Counted from the stretch's first letter, positions 17,341 to 27,806 are shown. The stretch is 64,000 bases of DNA from Bremerella volcania (GCF_007748115.1 NZ_CP036289.1:1674001-1738000), one strand, 5' to 3'. Notes: generated by a model from the letters alone, not told the origin. Numbers and translations: made by a program.

Positions 17341-18775
17341 TTTCAACTTGCAATATCTCGCTGTGATTTTGCTGCTCCTATGCGGGAGTGGTTTGCTGAG
17401 TGCCCAGGATGCGGGCAACCAATCGCCGATGGCCGAGGGGGAACCTTCCGAAATCGAAGATAACCCGGCCGAGGATCGCGTCCCTGATTTCGACAAAATG
17501 TCAGCCCGAGAATTCTTTGAACTGATCGACTTCGGCGACAGTTACCTGCAGATGTTTCTCGACGGCCAGCCGCTGGAGGATAGCGAGCAAGAGGCGATCA
17601 TTCGTGCGCTCACACGGACGCGGCGTCTTCAGCCACATCGGATAACACGCTGGCTGAAGTTGGAAACACCTTGGGAGGATCTTGAGAAGAATCCCGAGAA
17701 GCATCGGCTAGAGGTCTTTTTGCTCACTGGCAATGTCGAAGCCATACGCGAGGTGACGGTGCCGAAAGAAGCGGTCGAAAGTGTGGGATTGTCGAGCTAC
17801 TACGAAGTGGATGCCATGCTCGATACGCCCAGCGGAACGACGCTCGGCACCATCGTCGTGCAAGACATTCCGCATCCCTGGAAGGTCACGCTCAATCCCG
17901 AAAAGAATATCGTGGGAGCACCGATCAGTTGTCCTGGTATTTTTCTCAAGCCATTTAAGACCGATGACAATCGCCAAGGCTTCGTCTTCGCGACTCCCAA
18001 GATTTCGTGGCATCCCAAGGAGCCCAATCATGATCTGGGCGTGACGGCCGATCAGGTTCGATTGGCGGAGCAGGGGATGGACATCGGAGAGCTTTCCCAC
18101 ATCAAAGATCGCGTCAAGTTCGAAGGGCTCGAACGCGAGCCGTTCTATCAGATGATGGCCGCCGTCAAGCGTATTCCGCTTGATCAGCAAACGGCCATGT
18201 CGGATCAAATCGTTTCGCAGTACCTGACCGAGCCTCAAGAGGGCTTGATGGTTGCCCCACAGAAATACCGCGCCCGATTCATGCGGCTTACCGGGCTTTG
18301 CCGTCGCATCACCAAGATTGAAGTCGATGACGAAGATATCCAGCAGCGGCTGGGCATCGACCATTACTACGAACTAGCGGTCTTCGTACCCATCGCCAAT
18401 CCGATCGTATCGCAGCGCGCCGGAGACGAGTCGACGCGAAAGCAGTTCACAGGCGATTATCCCGTGCTCGTTTGTGTGCCTGAGCTTCCCCCTGGGCTAT
18501 CCGTGGGAAAGGACCTGCATCAGTCGGTTGCCGTGACTGGGCCTTTCTTCAAGCTTTGGGCCTATCGTTCACCGTTTATGTCTCAGGAAGACTTCACCCG
18601 ACGGCAGATCAGCCCGCTGTTTATTGCGGCAAACGTTGAAAAATATGCGGCTCCCAGTAACCCCGAGACGAACCAATTCGTACTTGCCATGTTGGTAGTT
18701 TTGGGCGTCGTGGCTGGGGTGGGGATTGCGTTTGGCGTTGTGTTCTCTCGTAAACCGGCTTCTCGCCGACGTTAA
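17321..18775 (+). CDS. Uncharacterised membrane protein, paralogue of the preceding gene with a duplicated domain
   Basis: 484 residues. Signal peptide or anchor at about 10-28 (LQYLAVILLLLCGSGLLSAQ) and a membrane helix near the C-terminus (about 452-475) followed by a short basic tail. Two beta-rich copies are seen: about 115-240 (KHRLEVFLLTGNV ... FVFATPKISWHP) and about 305-445 (YRARFMRLTGLCRR ... LPPGLSVG ... FFKLWAYRS ... PLFIAANVEKY). The second closely parallels the core of the upstream protein. The start overlaps the upstream gene by 20 bp. The function is unknown; the tight overlap suggests a complex of the two proteins at the cell envelope. Confidence 0.75.
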   Translation: MTHLLDNFNLQYLAVILLLLCGSGLLSAQDAGNQSPMAEGEPSEIEDNPAEDRVPDFDKMSAREFFELIDFGDSYLQMFLDGQPLEDSEQEAIIRALTRTRRLQPHRITRWLKLETPWEDLEKNPEKHRLEVFLLTGNVEAIREVTVPKEAVESVGLSSYYEVDAMLDTPSGTTLGTIVVQDIPHPWKVTLNPEKNIVGAPISCPGIFLKPFKTDDNRQGFVFATPKISWHPKEPNHDLGVTADQVRLAEQGMDIGELSHIKDRVKFEGLEREPFYQMMAAVKRIPLDQQTAMSDQIVSQYLTEPQEGLMVAPQKYRARFMRLTGLCRRITKIEVDDEDIQQRLGIDHYYELAVFVPIANPIVSQRAGDESTRKQFTGDYPVLVCVPELPPGLSVGKDLHQSVAVTGPFFKLWAYRSPFMSQEDFTRRQISPLFIAANVEKYAAPSNPETNQFVLAMLVVLGVVAGVGIAFGVVFSRKPASRRR

Positions 18776-18880
18776 ATCGTGACGAACCTTCTGGAAGATC
18801 GGCGTTCGGCCGTCAAGCCCTCTTGATAATCACTGGCGGCGCGCCCATATTCAGCTTCAGACTCGCCTTGCATCGCTTAA

Positions 18881-19909
<1,029 letters not shown>

Positions 19910-20245
19910 GCGAAAGTTTGTTCGACCAGGGAAACGCGTCGGTGACGGACGAATCATGGTCCATGCATATCCTGGACCATGATTTTCGCAAAGAAAATTT
20001 AGGAATCGTCGGTCTCGCTAGCAAGATTGTTTCCCTCAGTCATTCGTGTTTCAATGCTTGTTCCAACGGGGCGACAAGGAAGTCGCGCAGGACGCTAGAA
20101 AACGATTTCTCAGCGTTGGCATTACTCAAGTGAAGTAGCTCAGTCAAAAAGATGGTGAGGCTGATCTTGACCCATTTGGCGAACATCGCCACATTTGGGC
20201 TTCACTCTCCGAACAACCAACACCGAGAGTCCGCAGAACGTCTTC
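19910..20245. other. Intergenic region between mdh and the hydrolase-like gene
   Basis: 336 bp. Apart from the mdh terminator I see no RNA gene, repeat or supported reading frame. The promoter of the next gene should lie in the second half, but no convincing boxes stand out. Confidence 0.6.
19952..19986 (+). terminator. Intrinsic terminator after mdh
   Basis: A perfect 12-bp stem pairs 19952-19963 with 19973-19984 around a 9-nt loop, and the T-run covers 19983-19986. It starts 42 bp after the mdh stop. The T-run is short. Confidence 0.7.
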
Positions 20246-20989
20246 ATGAAACGTTTAGACACGCCAGCGCTTCCAACGAACCATTCGTCCAATCTGAGCG
20301 TCCAGCAGAGCAAGGTTTACGAATTTCGCATCCGGCGAGATTCCAACCAGAGTTGCCCGCTGGAGTTGTTCACCCCGCTGCATTACGAACCAGGCTACGC
20401 GTATCCGCTGATCGTCTGGTTGCACGGGGCGTTTGATAACGAGTCCCAGTTGCGGCGAATCATGCCCCTGACCAGTACTCGCAATTTTGTTGCGGTTGGT
20501 CCTCGTGGTACACGTCGTCACACGCGTGATACCGGCAGCGAGCTTGCCAGCTACTACTGGTCACAAGATGAGGTCAACATCGATGCTGCCTCGCGTCGCG
20601 TAGAAATGGCGATCGAGTCGGCATCGGATCAATTCAACATTCATCGTCGCCGTGTTTTTCTGGCTGGCTACCAGGATGGTGCGACGATGGCTTTGCGTTT
20701 GGCTCTGCAAAATCCTGGTGACTACGCTGGGGTGATCTCGATCAATGGTCCTTTTCCCAGTGGGTACGCCCCACTGCGAAACTTGGGCCTGTGCGAGCAA
20801 CTTCCCATTTTGTTGATGCACTGCCACGAAAGCACCTACTACACCGAACAGCAGCTTTGCGGAGACATTCGTCTTGGCCACAGTGCCGGGCTGAAGATGG
20901 ATGTCCGTGAATATCTCTGCGGCGATGGCATCATGACCGACATGCTAGAAGACATGAACGGTTGGGTCATGGGCCAGGTCTTGAAGTAA
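20246..20989 (+). CDS. Alpha/beta-hydrolase-fold protein lacking the serine nucleophile
   Basis: 247 residues from the ATG at 20246 (an earlier TTG at 20195 is less likely). The fold resembles esterase D / PHB-depolymerase-like carboxylesterases: YPLIVWLHGAFDNESQLR gives the oxyanion HG, and VFLAGYQDGATMALRLA at 138-154 is the nucleophile elbow. The elbow reads GYQDG (141-145) where active enzymes have GxSxG. The usual GxxD strand reads LLMHCHES, and no histidine follows in the C-terminal stretch. It is probably a non-catalytic member with a binding or structural role. Monocistronic; a terminator follows. Confidence 0.8.
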   Translation: MKRLDTPALPTNHSSNLSVQQSKVYEFRIRRDSNQSCPLELFTPLHYEPGYAYPLIVWLHGAFDNESQLRRIMPLTSTRNFVAVGPRGTRRHTRDTGSELASYYWSQDEVNIDAASRRVEMAIESASDQFNIHRRRVFLAGYQDGATMALRLALQNPGDYAGVISINGPFPSGYAPLRNLGLCEQLPILLMHCHESTYYTEQQLCGDIRLGHSAGLKMDVREYLCGDGIMTDMLEDMNGWVMGQVLK

Positions 20990-21383
20990 CGCTCCCGGAG
21001 TTGGCGTTAGTCCTTCCTTGATAGCACTGGAAAACCCTCGCCTCGGCGAGGGTTTTTCTTTGTCGTTCTATTCTTCTAGCAAGCTTTTTCTGCGTAAAAG
21101 ATTATCGACCTCATTGCTAATTTCACATGCCGGCAATGCTGGCACTTTATTGGATTTGGGACGCCGGCCGGGGATTCAATCGCCCGTGCCAGGACTTCTT
21201 AGCGATCCTGTCTTGACCTGTTTCGCGGCATTTCTGTACATATCGTCCCGCGAAAATCCGTGCGCCTGCGTGCGCTCGCGTTGAATCGCGACTTGATTTG
21301 AATCATCGCGTGGAAAGTTGATTGCGAAGCTTCCCGGTTTCGATATCGGCTTGAGCCACAGAGGAACTTGAGAACAATTTTCG
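20990..21383. other. Intergenic region upstream of the flagellar locus
   Basis: 394 bp containing the terminator described at 21031. The remainder (about 320 bp) precedes the TPR gene and should carry the first promoter of the flagellar locus. I found no clear sigma-54 (GG-N10-GC) or sigma-28 element by eye. Confidence 0.5.
21031..21060 (+). terminator. Intrinsic terminator
   Basis: An 11- to 12-bp GC-rich stem (ACCCTCGCC with GGCGAGGGT at its core; 21031-21042 with 21045-21056) has a tight loop and is followed by T-rich sequence. It lies 42 bp after the hydrolase-like gene. The A-tract on the 5' side makes it potentially bidirectional. Confidence 0.85.
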
Positions 21384-23906
21384 ATGTCGACCGCAACTGG
21401 CCAAAACGACGCTCCTGAATCGACCGAGGGGACGACACCTCGCGGTAGTTTCACGGACATGCTGGGCAATCGGATCTTTCTGATTGTTGGCGCGGTCGTT
21501 GTGGCTGGACTTGTTTCCGGGATCTCTTGGGTGATCTTGCATGGCGGCGACGGCGAAGACCAATCCTTGGCCGCGGCGATCGATGCTTACGAAAAGGGAG
21601 AAGTCACCAAGGCCCGCGACATTGCTCGCACCCATGTCGACGACCTCCGCGTCGAACCTCCCTATCAAGGCGCCGCGTCGTTTCTGCTGGGCATGATTCT
21701 GCATGACGAAGCCAAGGGTTTTCTGAATCCTAAAGACCGCGAGACGGTCTATCGCGTCGCCGTTCAGCATTTGGAAACGGCCCGCGAGCGAGGATTTCCG
21801 CCTGAGTACGAGATCCGCGGCGAGTACTTGCTTGGCATCAGCCAGATGGAATCGAAGCAGTACGAAAAGGCCATTAAGTCCCTAACGAAAATTTACGCTG
21901 ATTACCCTTTGCATCAGCTTGAAATCGAAAACGCTTTGGCGGACTGCTACTTGGCGATCCGGCCCACTACCCCCAAGAATCTTGAGCAAGCTTTGAAGTG
22001 GAGCCGACTGTACGATGACCATCCGGTGCTCACCCCAGATCAAAAGTCAGAATCCCTCATTCGCTTGGCGCATATCCAATACGAACTGGGACAACTAGAC
22101 GAAACGTTGGAGACGATTCTCGAAATTCCTCCTACTTCGCCAAGCTATGTCGATGGCGTGATTGTGCAAGGATTGGTTGCTCGTCGTCGGTATGAAGAGC
22201 ATCTGGCAGCCGGGGAAAAGGAACAGGCCCAAGACTCGCTCAACACGGCTATTCGCATGTTCCGCAACGCGGCTGGAAATCAGTTAGTTGCCGCGGACTC
22301 GACCCGCAAGGCTTCGTATCTGTTAGCAGTCATGCTGCGGGCCAACGAGCAGTTGGATGAAGCCAAGGAGCAGGCTTCGCGGACGCGAAAGATTTACTAT
22401 CGAACACCAGAAAGCGTTGCCGCCGGGCTGGAAGAAGCCGAACTGCTTCGTGCCGATAACAAGGATGAAGAAGCAGTCGAGATCTATCGGCGAGCACTAC
22501 GCGAAGCAACGCTCAGCGGCCAGTACGAAAACCCATGGGTGGACGAGGTCGAGTTTCGTCAACGAGTGACCCGAGCGATTGATGCCTGGAAGTCAGCCGA
22601 GAAGTTCGCTCCGGCGGTCGAGGTCGCTCAGGCACTACGTCCCTTATTTCCTGCCGATCAGGCCCTCCAGATAGAAGCCGACGTGCAGCATGCTTGGGGG
22701 GAATACCTCGAGCATCAGGCCGACAAGGTCCCTTTCAATGAATCGCTCGACATGCGTAAGAAGTCACGCTTTCGCTTTCGCAGTGCCGGCAAGGTTTACC
22801 TCGACCTGGCCGAGCATCGTTTCGCAACGGCCGAATATACGAATGACCTCTGGAACAGCGCTTCTGCCTACCTGCGTGGGCAGGACTTCAGCAAAGCCGT
22901 CGAGATTCTTGCTGAATACCAACGCTACGAAACGCGCGAACATCAGCCTCGTGCGCTGGTTGCCACAGCTCGGGCATTGATCGCACTTGATCGCGCTGAA
23001 GATGCCTTGGATCCGATCAACGAGTGCCTGGAGTTCTATCCGAAAGATCCATCGACTTACGAGGCACGCGTGCTTGGCGGCGAAGCCTACATGGAACTAG
23101 GCAAGCTGGCCGAGGCAAAAAGCGTACTCACGGCGAACCTGGATGATGGTCGCCTTGAACCCCGCAGCCGTGAATGGCAAGACTCGCTGTTTGCCCTCGG
23201 GCAGGTGCTGCACTTGGAAGGCGAGATGTTCGAGGCCCAGGCCCGCGTCAAAGGTGCCCTGGAAGCCCCGGAAAGCATTCCTCGCGAGGCGTTTCAGTTC
23301 CTGGAACAGAGCAACGAAAGCTACAAGGGTGCGATCAAGTACCTGCATGCGGCCGTGCGTCGTTATCCGGATGACCCTCGTTCCATCAGTGCTCGCTACC
23401 TGATTGCCGAGTGCCATCGACGCTCGTCGATGCTTCCCAAAAAGAAGTTCCGTTTGGTGAACATCGAAACGCAGCGGATCAAGTTCGATAAGGAAGTGAA
23501 AGATCACCTCGAAAGCGCGATTGATATCTACAACGACCTGGAATATGAACTGACGACCAAGCTCGAAATGCAGGCCGACCTCCATCCGGTCGAGGCGAAG
23601 ATTTTGCGGAATTGCTACTTCGCCCAGGGTGCGGCCATGTTCGAGTTAGCGCGCTACAAGGATGCGATTGAAGCCTATTCGACGGCTTCCAATCGCTATC
23701 AAACGGAAGCCGTCTCGCTGGAAGCATTCGTTCAGATTGCTCACTGTTACCGGTATATGAACCTGTCTGCCGAAGCCCGGGGGACGGTCGAACAAGCCAA
23801 GATTGTGCTGTCTCGCCTAGCCGAAGGAATCGATTTCTCGGAGACGACCCACGGTTCGCGAGATGACTGGCGAAACTACCTCGATTGGTTAGGGGCCACC
23901 CTTTAA
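21384..23906 (+). CDS. Large membrane-anchored TPR protein
   Basis: 840 residues with a cytoplasmic N-terminus, one membrane helix at about 31-53 (FLIVGAVVVAGLVSGISWVIL) and then helical TPR-type repeats throughout, for example YEKAIKSLTKIYADYP and YKDAIEAYSTASNRYQ. No enzyme motif is present. It lies 17 bp upstream of a FlgN-like gene and on the same strand as the whole flagellar locus, so it may be co-transcribed. Whether it serves the flagellum or is an unrelated envelope protein cannot be decided from sequence alone. Confidence 0.8.
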   Translation: MSTATGQNDAPESTEGTTPRGSFTDMLGNRIFLIVGAVVVAGLVSGISWVILHGGDGEDQSLAAAIDAYEKGEVTKARDIARTHVDDLRVEPPYQGAASFLLGMILHDEAKGFLNPKDRETVYRVAVQHLETARERGFPPEYEIRGEYLLGISQMESKQYEKAIKSLTKIYADYPLHQLEIENALADCYLAIRPTTPKNLEQALKWSRLYDDHPVLTPDQKSESLIRLAHIQYELGQLDETLETILEIPPTSPSYVDGVIVQGLVARRRYEEHLAAGEKEQAQDSLNTAIRMFRNAAGNQLVAADSTRKASYLLAVMLRANEQLDEAKEQASRTRKIYYRTPESVAAGLEEAELLRADNKDEEAVEIYRRALREATLSGQYENPWVDEVEFRQRVTRAIDAWKSAEKFAPAVEVAQALRPLFPADQALQIEADVQHAWGEYLEHQADKVPFNESLDMRKKSRFRFRSAGKVYLDLAEHRFATAEYTNDLWNSASAYLRGQDFSKAVEILAEYQRYETREHQPRALVATARALIALDRAEDALDPINECLEFYPKDPSTYEARVLGGEAYMELGKLAEAKSVLTANLDDGRLEPRSREWQDSLFALGQVLHLEGEMFEAQARVKGALEAPESIPREAFQFLEQSNESYKGAIKYLHAAVRRYPDDPRSISARYLIAECHRRSSMLPKKKFRLVNIETQRIKFDKEVKDHLESAIDIYNDLEYELTTKLEMQADLHPVEAKILRNCYFAQGAAMFELARYKDAIEAYSTASNRYQTEAVSLEAFVQIAHCYRYMNLSAEARGTVEQAKIVLSRLAEGIDFSETTHGSRDDWRNYLDWLGATL

Positions 23907-23923
23907 CTGGAAAGCTGATTTGT

Positions 23924-24382
23924 ATGCCTTGCGTTGAGGAAACCGATCAACTGGTTCAGCTCATTGATCAGAAGCACGAAGTGCTGACGCAATTGCTGAC
24001 CCTTTCGCAATACCAACTGAGATTGGCCGGACACAGCGACTACATCGACGACCTGATGCGCGTGCTGGCTGCCAAGCAAACATTGATTGAACGTTTAACC
24101 CGTATCGATCGCACCATGGATCCGTTTCGCCAGCAAAACCCGGATGCGCGTGTTTGGCGAAGTGCCAGTGAACGCACCCAATGTTCGCAAAAGGCTCAGC
24201 AGTGCGAAGTGCTGCTGACCGAATTAAAGCAGTTGGAACAGAAGAGCACCGAGATCGTCACCACGCACCGCGATGAAATCGCCAAACTGTTGCAAGAGAC
24301 GCACACCTCCGCTGATTCCGCTTCGGCGTACAACGACATGAACATGCCCACAAGTCGCGGCTTCGATTTAACCGCCGAGTAA
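23924..24382 (+). CDS. flgN: FlgN-like flagellar export chaperone
   Basis: 152 residues from the ATG at 23924 (the frame opens at 23885 within the TPR gene). It is wholly helical: LVQLIDQKHEVLTQLLTLSQYQ, a central AAKQTLIERL and a C-terminal amphipathic stretch. This pattern fits the FlgN family (FlgK/FlgL chaperones), where a conserved K-x-x-LI segment follows the first helix. FlgN is poorly conserved, so the call leans on length, helix pattern and position immediately before a flagellar-type two-component pair. FlgK and FlgL are not in the window. Confidence 0.65.
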   Translation: MPCVEETDQLVQLIDQKHEVLTQLLTLSQYQLRLAGHSDYIDDLMRVLAAKQTLIERLTRIDRTMDPFRQQNPDARVWRSASERTQCSQKAQQCEVLLTELKQLEQKSTEIVTTHRDEIAKLLQETHTSADSASAYNDMNMPTSRGFDLTAE

Positions 24383-24401
24383 GAAAGGTCCGCTTAAAAA
24401 C

Positions 24402-25283
24402 ATGACCTCTCCCAACAAAGAACCGAAGATGTCTGAAAACAACCGCCTCTGGAATCTCTCTGGCAGTGACGAGTCGATCGATCTGCGCGAACTGCTTTCG
24501 TGTTGGGACAAAGCGACGGCCCGGCTGCAGGAGACGCACGAGTCGCTTCGCAAAGAAGTGACGCGGTTGACCGACGAGTTGGAAGTCAAGAATCGCGAGC
24601 TGGCACGTAAGAATCGTCTGGCCGATCTTGGCCTGGTCGCATCGCACATTGCCCATGAAGTCCGCAACGGCCTGATGCCGCTAACGCTTTACACAGGGCT
24701 ACTCAGGCGGAAAGTCGATGGCGATCCGGATACCAAGCGGATTGTCGATAAGATCGAGTCGGGACTGACCGTTCTCAATACGACCGTCGATGACTTGCTG
24801 CACTTCACGGCCGATCGCCAACCGAACCAAGCCTACGTGCCGACTTCAAGAATGATCCGAGAGATCTGTGAAGACCTGACGCCACAATTTCAAGCTCAGA
24901 ACGTGCAAGTGCGTCTCGACCTGACCGAGCAAGAGATGCTGCTGGCCGACAAAGACATGCTCAAGCGAGCATTCCTGAATTTGATTCTCAATGCCCTGGA
25001 TGTGATGCCTAGCGGCGGCATCCTGACCGTCACCTCTCAGGTCAACTTTGGTCACCTGGAAATCGAGTTTGCGGATACCGGTTGTGGAATTACCCACACC
25101 GATGTCCGACGCATCTTCGATCCGTTTTATAGCACCAAGAGCACCGGAACCGGTCTCGGCCTGGCAATCGTCCAGCGAGTCGTGGAAGTCCACCAGGGGC
25201 AAGTCACTGCGATGAACTGCCCCGACTTTGGAGCCGCATTTACGCTCATGTTCCCGATGAAATCCCTGAAGGCAGCTGCATGA
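24402..25283 (+). CDS. Cytoplasmic sensor histidine kinase, NtrB/FlrB type
   Basis: 293 residues and no membrane segment. The N-terminus (about 30-75) is a short coiled coil. The HisKA motif SHIAHEVRNGLMPL places the phosphorylated histidine at 85, and the ATPase domain has the N box NLILNALDVMP, G1 DTGCGI and G2 GTGLGLAIV. The absence of a sensor domain fits FlrB/FleS-type kinases that read flagellar assembly state. The last base of the penultimate codon starts the regulator gene (ATGA overlap at 25280-25283). The start at 24402 could instead be the ATG at 24429. Confidence 0.9.
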   Translation: MTSPNKEPKMSENNRLWNLSGSDESIDLRELLSCWDKATARLQETHESLRKEVTRLTDELEVKNRELARKNRLADLGLVASHIAHEVRNGLMPLTLYTGLLRRKVDGDPDTKRIVDKIESGLTVLNTTVDDLLHFTADRQPNQAYVPTSRMIREICEDLTPQFQAQNVQVRLDLTEQEMLLADKDMLKRAFLNLILNALDVMPSGGILTVTSQVNFGHLEIEFADTGCGITHTDVRRIFDPFYSTKSTGTGLGLAIVQRVVEVHQGQVTAMNCPDFGAAFTLMFPMKSLKAAA

Positions 25284-26692
25284 TCGACGCCATGAAAAAG
25301 ACCTCTCCCAGTCATTCCGTGTTAATCGTCGACGACAACCCGCACTCACGCGAGAGCCTGTGTGATGCCGTTTCGATGATCGGCTATCAAACGGCTAGCT
25401 GCGGCAGCGGGCGCGAGGCGCTCGAGCGGCTCGCCAAACAGTCGTTCGACGTCGTGGTGACCGACCTGCAGATGCCTGGCATGGATGGGCTGCAACTGGT
25501 GCGGGAAGTCCGCGCCAAGCATGAGAAGACACAACTGGTGATGGTCACCGCCCACGGAAGCATTCATACGGCGGTCGATGCGATGCGGTTCGGTGCGCTC
25601 GATTACCTGGAAAAGCCGGTCCAGGTCGAATCGCTCGAATCGGCGATTCAGCGAGCCATCGAGTCGACCAGCCGCGGCGATCGTGCGACCGCGATTCCAC
25701 CGGGTGGCGATAGCGATTCGGTCGTGATGATCGGCGATAGCTCGGCCATGCAGACCTTGCGTCAGCGGATCGCACTAGTGGCACCGACGGACGAAACGAT
25801 TCTGATCACCGGTGAAAGTGGCACCGGCAAGGAACTGGTTGCCCGGTCGATTCATCAAGCCAGCCGTCGTCGCGCCCAGGCGATGATCAGCCTGAATTGC
25901 CCAGTTCTTTCGGCTCACCTGATGGAAAGCGAATTGTTCGGCCACGAACGAGGTGCGTTTACCAGTGCCGATCACGCCCGGATCGGTCGTTTTGAGCTGG
26001 CCGACAAGGGAACGATTTTGCTCGACGAAATCACCGAGATCGATCTGCCGCTGCAGGCCAAGCTGCTTCGCGTGCTGCAGGAAAAACGATTCGAGAAGGT
26101 AGGCAGCAGTGCGACAGTGGAAGCCGACGTACGGGTGCTGGCAACTTCCAACCGCGATCTGCTGGCCGAAGTCGCGGCCGGTCGTTTTCGCCAAGACCTT
26201 TATTACCGGTTAAACGTCGTCCCGATTGAGCTTCCGCCACTTCGTAGTCGCACCGAAGACATCCCGGTGTTGGTCGATTACTTCCTCAACGCGGCGGTGG
26301 TTCGTGTGGGGCGTGAGATGCTAACGGTTGCGGATTCGGCGATGGAGTTGCTGCAAAGTCATCCCTGGCCCGGCAATGTTCGCGAGTTGGAGAACATCAT
26401 CACGCGAGCCGCTCTACTGACGATCGGCCACGATCTGACCCCCGAACAGATTCGACCTTGGCTTAGCGAGAACAACCAGGAATCGATTTCGCTCCAGTCG
26501 ACCGGCAACGTTTCCGTCGTCGGCATGCGTCTGGAAGACATGGAACGACAACTGATCGAACAAACGCTCGAGCACTATGAAGGGCATCGCGAAAAGACCG
26601 CGACGGCTCTGGGGATTAGTGTGCGGACGTTGAGTAACAAACTGCGAAGCTACGGCCTGGCACCCCGGGCCCGTACTTTCGCTCATGTTTAA
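25280..26692 (+). CDS. Sigma-54-dependent response regulator, NtrC/FlrC type
   Basis: 470 residues in three domains: receiver (about 12-125; phospho-acceptor Asp62 in VVTDLQMPGMDG), AAA+ (about 150-390; Walker A GESGTGKE near 178-185, Walker B GTILLDEI) and a Fis-type HTH at the C-terminus (REKTATALGISVRTLSNKL). The sigma-54 contact loop reads GAFTSA at 225-230 rather than GAFTGA. It pairs with the overlapping kinase and lies directly upstream of flgB, matching FlrBC/FlgSR circuits that switch on middle (hook/basal body) flagellar genes. rpoN is not in the window. Confidence 0.93.
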   Translation: MIDAMKKTSPSHSVLIVDDNPHSRESLCDAVSMIGYQTASCGSGREALERLAKQSFDVVVTDLQMPGMDGLQLVREVRAKHEKTQLVMVTAHGSIHTAVDAMRFGALDYLEKPVQVESLESAIQRAIESTSRGDRATAIPPGGDSDSVVMIGDSSAMQTLRQRIALVAPTDETILITGESGTGKELVARSIHQASRRRAQAMISLNCPVLSAHLMESELFGHERGAFTSADHARIGRFELADKGTILLDEITEIDLPLQAKLLRVLQEKRFEKVGSSATVEADVRVLATSNRDLLAEVAAGRFRQDLYYRLNVVPIELPPLRSRTEDIPVLVDYFLNAAVVRVGREMLTVADSAMELLQSHPWPGNVRELENIITRAALLTIGHDLTPEQIRPWLSENNQESISLQSTGNVSVVGMRLEDMERQLIEQTLEHYEGHREKTATALGISVRTLSNKLRSYGLAPRARTFAHV

Positions 26693-26907
26693 GGAACGTG
26701 TGTTGGGTGTGCTATCAGCAAAACATTCCGGAAATGGATCGGCAACAATTGCCGGTTTTCACTTCCGAAACTTGGCCCTGGAAGTGGCTTGCCGCAAGAT
26801 TTGCCGAAGCAGGCAAACTTTGCGGGCACGCAGGCCGTGACCAACGTCAGCAGGCTTAGATCGGCACACCCTTTGCAATACACCAGGCGACAAGCGTAAG
26901 GAAGCCC

Positions 26908-27324
26908 ATGATGGAAAACTCGATCTTCAACGCGAATACCGTTCCTGTTCTCGAACAGGTCGTCAACTTCGCGCAGAAGCGTCACTCCATTTTAGCGACC
27001 AACATCGCCAACCAGCGCGTACCCGGTTACAAGGGACGCGACCTGAACGTCGATCGCTTTCACGAAGTGCTTTCCGAGGCGATCGAGCGAAAAAACAACC
27101 CCAACGAACCCATCTCGCAGGGGCTCGTCCACACCAAGGACGGCGACCCAATGCGGGAGGTGAAGGATTCGCTCAACGGCATTTTGTTTCACGACGAGAG
27201 CAACCTCGACATCGAAAAGCAGGTCGCCGAGCTGTCCAAGAACCAGACGATGCACAACACGGCCTTGGCGATCATGGAAAGCCAGTTTCGTTTGTTGGGC
27301 GTCGCCATTAGTGAACGCGTTTAA
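26908..27324 (+). CDS. flgB: Flagellar basal-body rod protein FlgB
   Basis: 138 residues, the family norm. Proximal rod subunit exported by the flagellar type III system. The N-terminal rod signature is present as LATNIANQRVPGYKGRDL at about 30-47, and the C-terminus (LSKNQTMHNTALAIMESQFRLL) supplies the paired helix. The double ATG at 26908/26911 leaves the exact start open, with AAGGAAG just upstream. About 215 bp separate it from the regulator gene, enough for a promoter of its own, and it begins the tightly packed run flgB-flgC-fliE-fliF. Confidence 0.96.
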   Translation: MMENSIFNANTVPVLEQVVNFAQKRHSILATNIANQRVPGYKGRDLNVDRFHEVLSEAIERKNNPNEPISQGLVHTKDGDPMREVKDSLNGILFHDESNLDIEKQVAELSKNQTMHNTALAIMESQFRLLGVAISERV

Positions 27325-27364
27325 CCCCCCAACGGATTTTACTTAGTCAGGAAAGGACGTCCTC

Positions 27365-27787
27365 ATGATCTCCGCATTGGATATCAGCACCAGTGGGCTC
27401 ATCGCACAACGCGAACGCCTGACCACGATTTCGCAGAATATTGCGAATATGTCCTCACTACGTGACGCCAACGGCCGCATTGGTCCTTACAAGGCCAAGC
27501 ACGTCATCCTGGAAACCGACCACGAGTTGGCAACTTCCAGCGGCGCTGCTGGGGTGAAAGTTGCCGAGGTTCGTGAAGACGATGTCGAGCCGAAGCGACG
27601 CTGGCAGCCTGATCATCCCTTGGCCATCCAAGATGGCAAATGGAAAGGGTATGTCGAGTATCCCAACGTCGACATGACGGAACAATTTGTCGATGCGTTG
27701 GAGGCAAGCCGAGCCTACGAATCGAACGTGGGTGTGATTGAAATGACCAAGAACATGACGAGCCAAACGCTCCGTATTTTGGCGTAA
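27365..27787 (+). CDS. flgC: Flagellar basal-body rod protein FlgC
   Basis: 140 residues. The N-terminal rod motif SGLIAQRERLTTISQNIANMSS and the C-terminal VDMTEQFVDALEASRAYESNVGVIEMTKNM are typical of FlgC, which stacks with FlgB and FlgF in the proximal rod. A good ribosome site (AGGAAAGGA) precedes the ATG at 27365, 40 bp after flgB. fliE follows after 19 bp. Confidence 0.96.
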   Translation: MISALDISTSGLIAQRERLTTISQNIANMSSLRDANGRIGPYKAKHVILETDHELATSSGAAGVKVAEVREDDVEPKRRWQPDHPLAIQDGKWKGYVEYPNVDMTEQFVDALEASRAYESNVGVIEMTKNMTSQTLRILA

Positions 27788-27806
27788 TTGATGGAACTTC
27801 CCCCCG

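Noticed and set aside
26693-26907. Sigma-54 promoter before flgB
   Set aside because: I examined the GG and GC pairs here; none has the GG-N10-GC spacing, the nearest (TGCC-N7-TTTGC) misses the second G.
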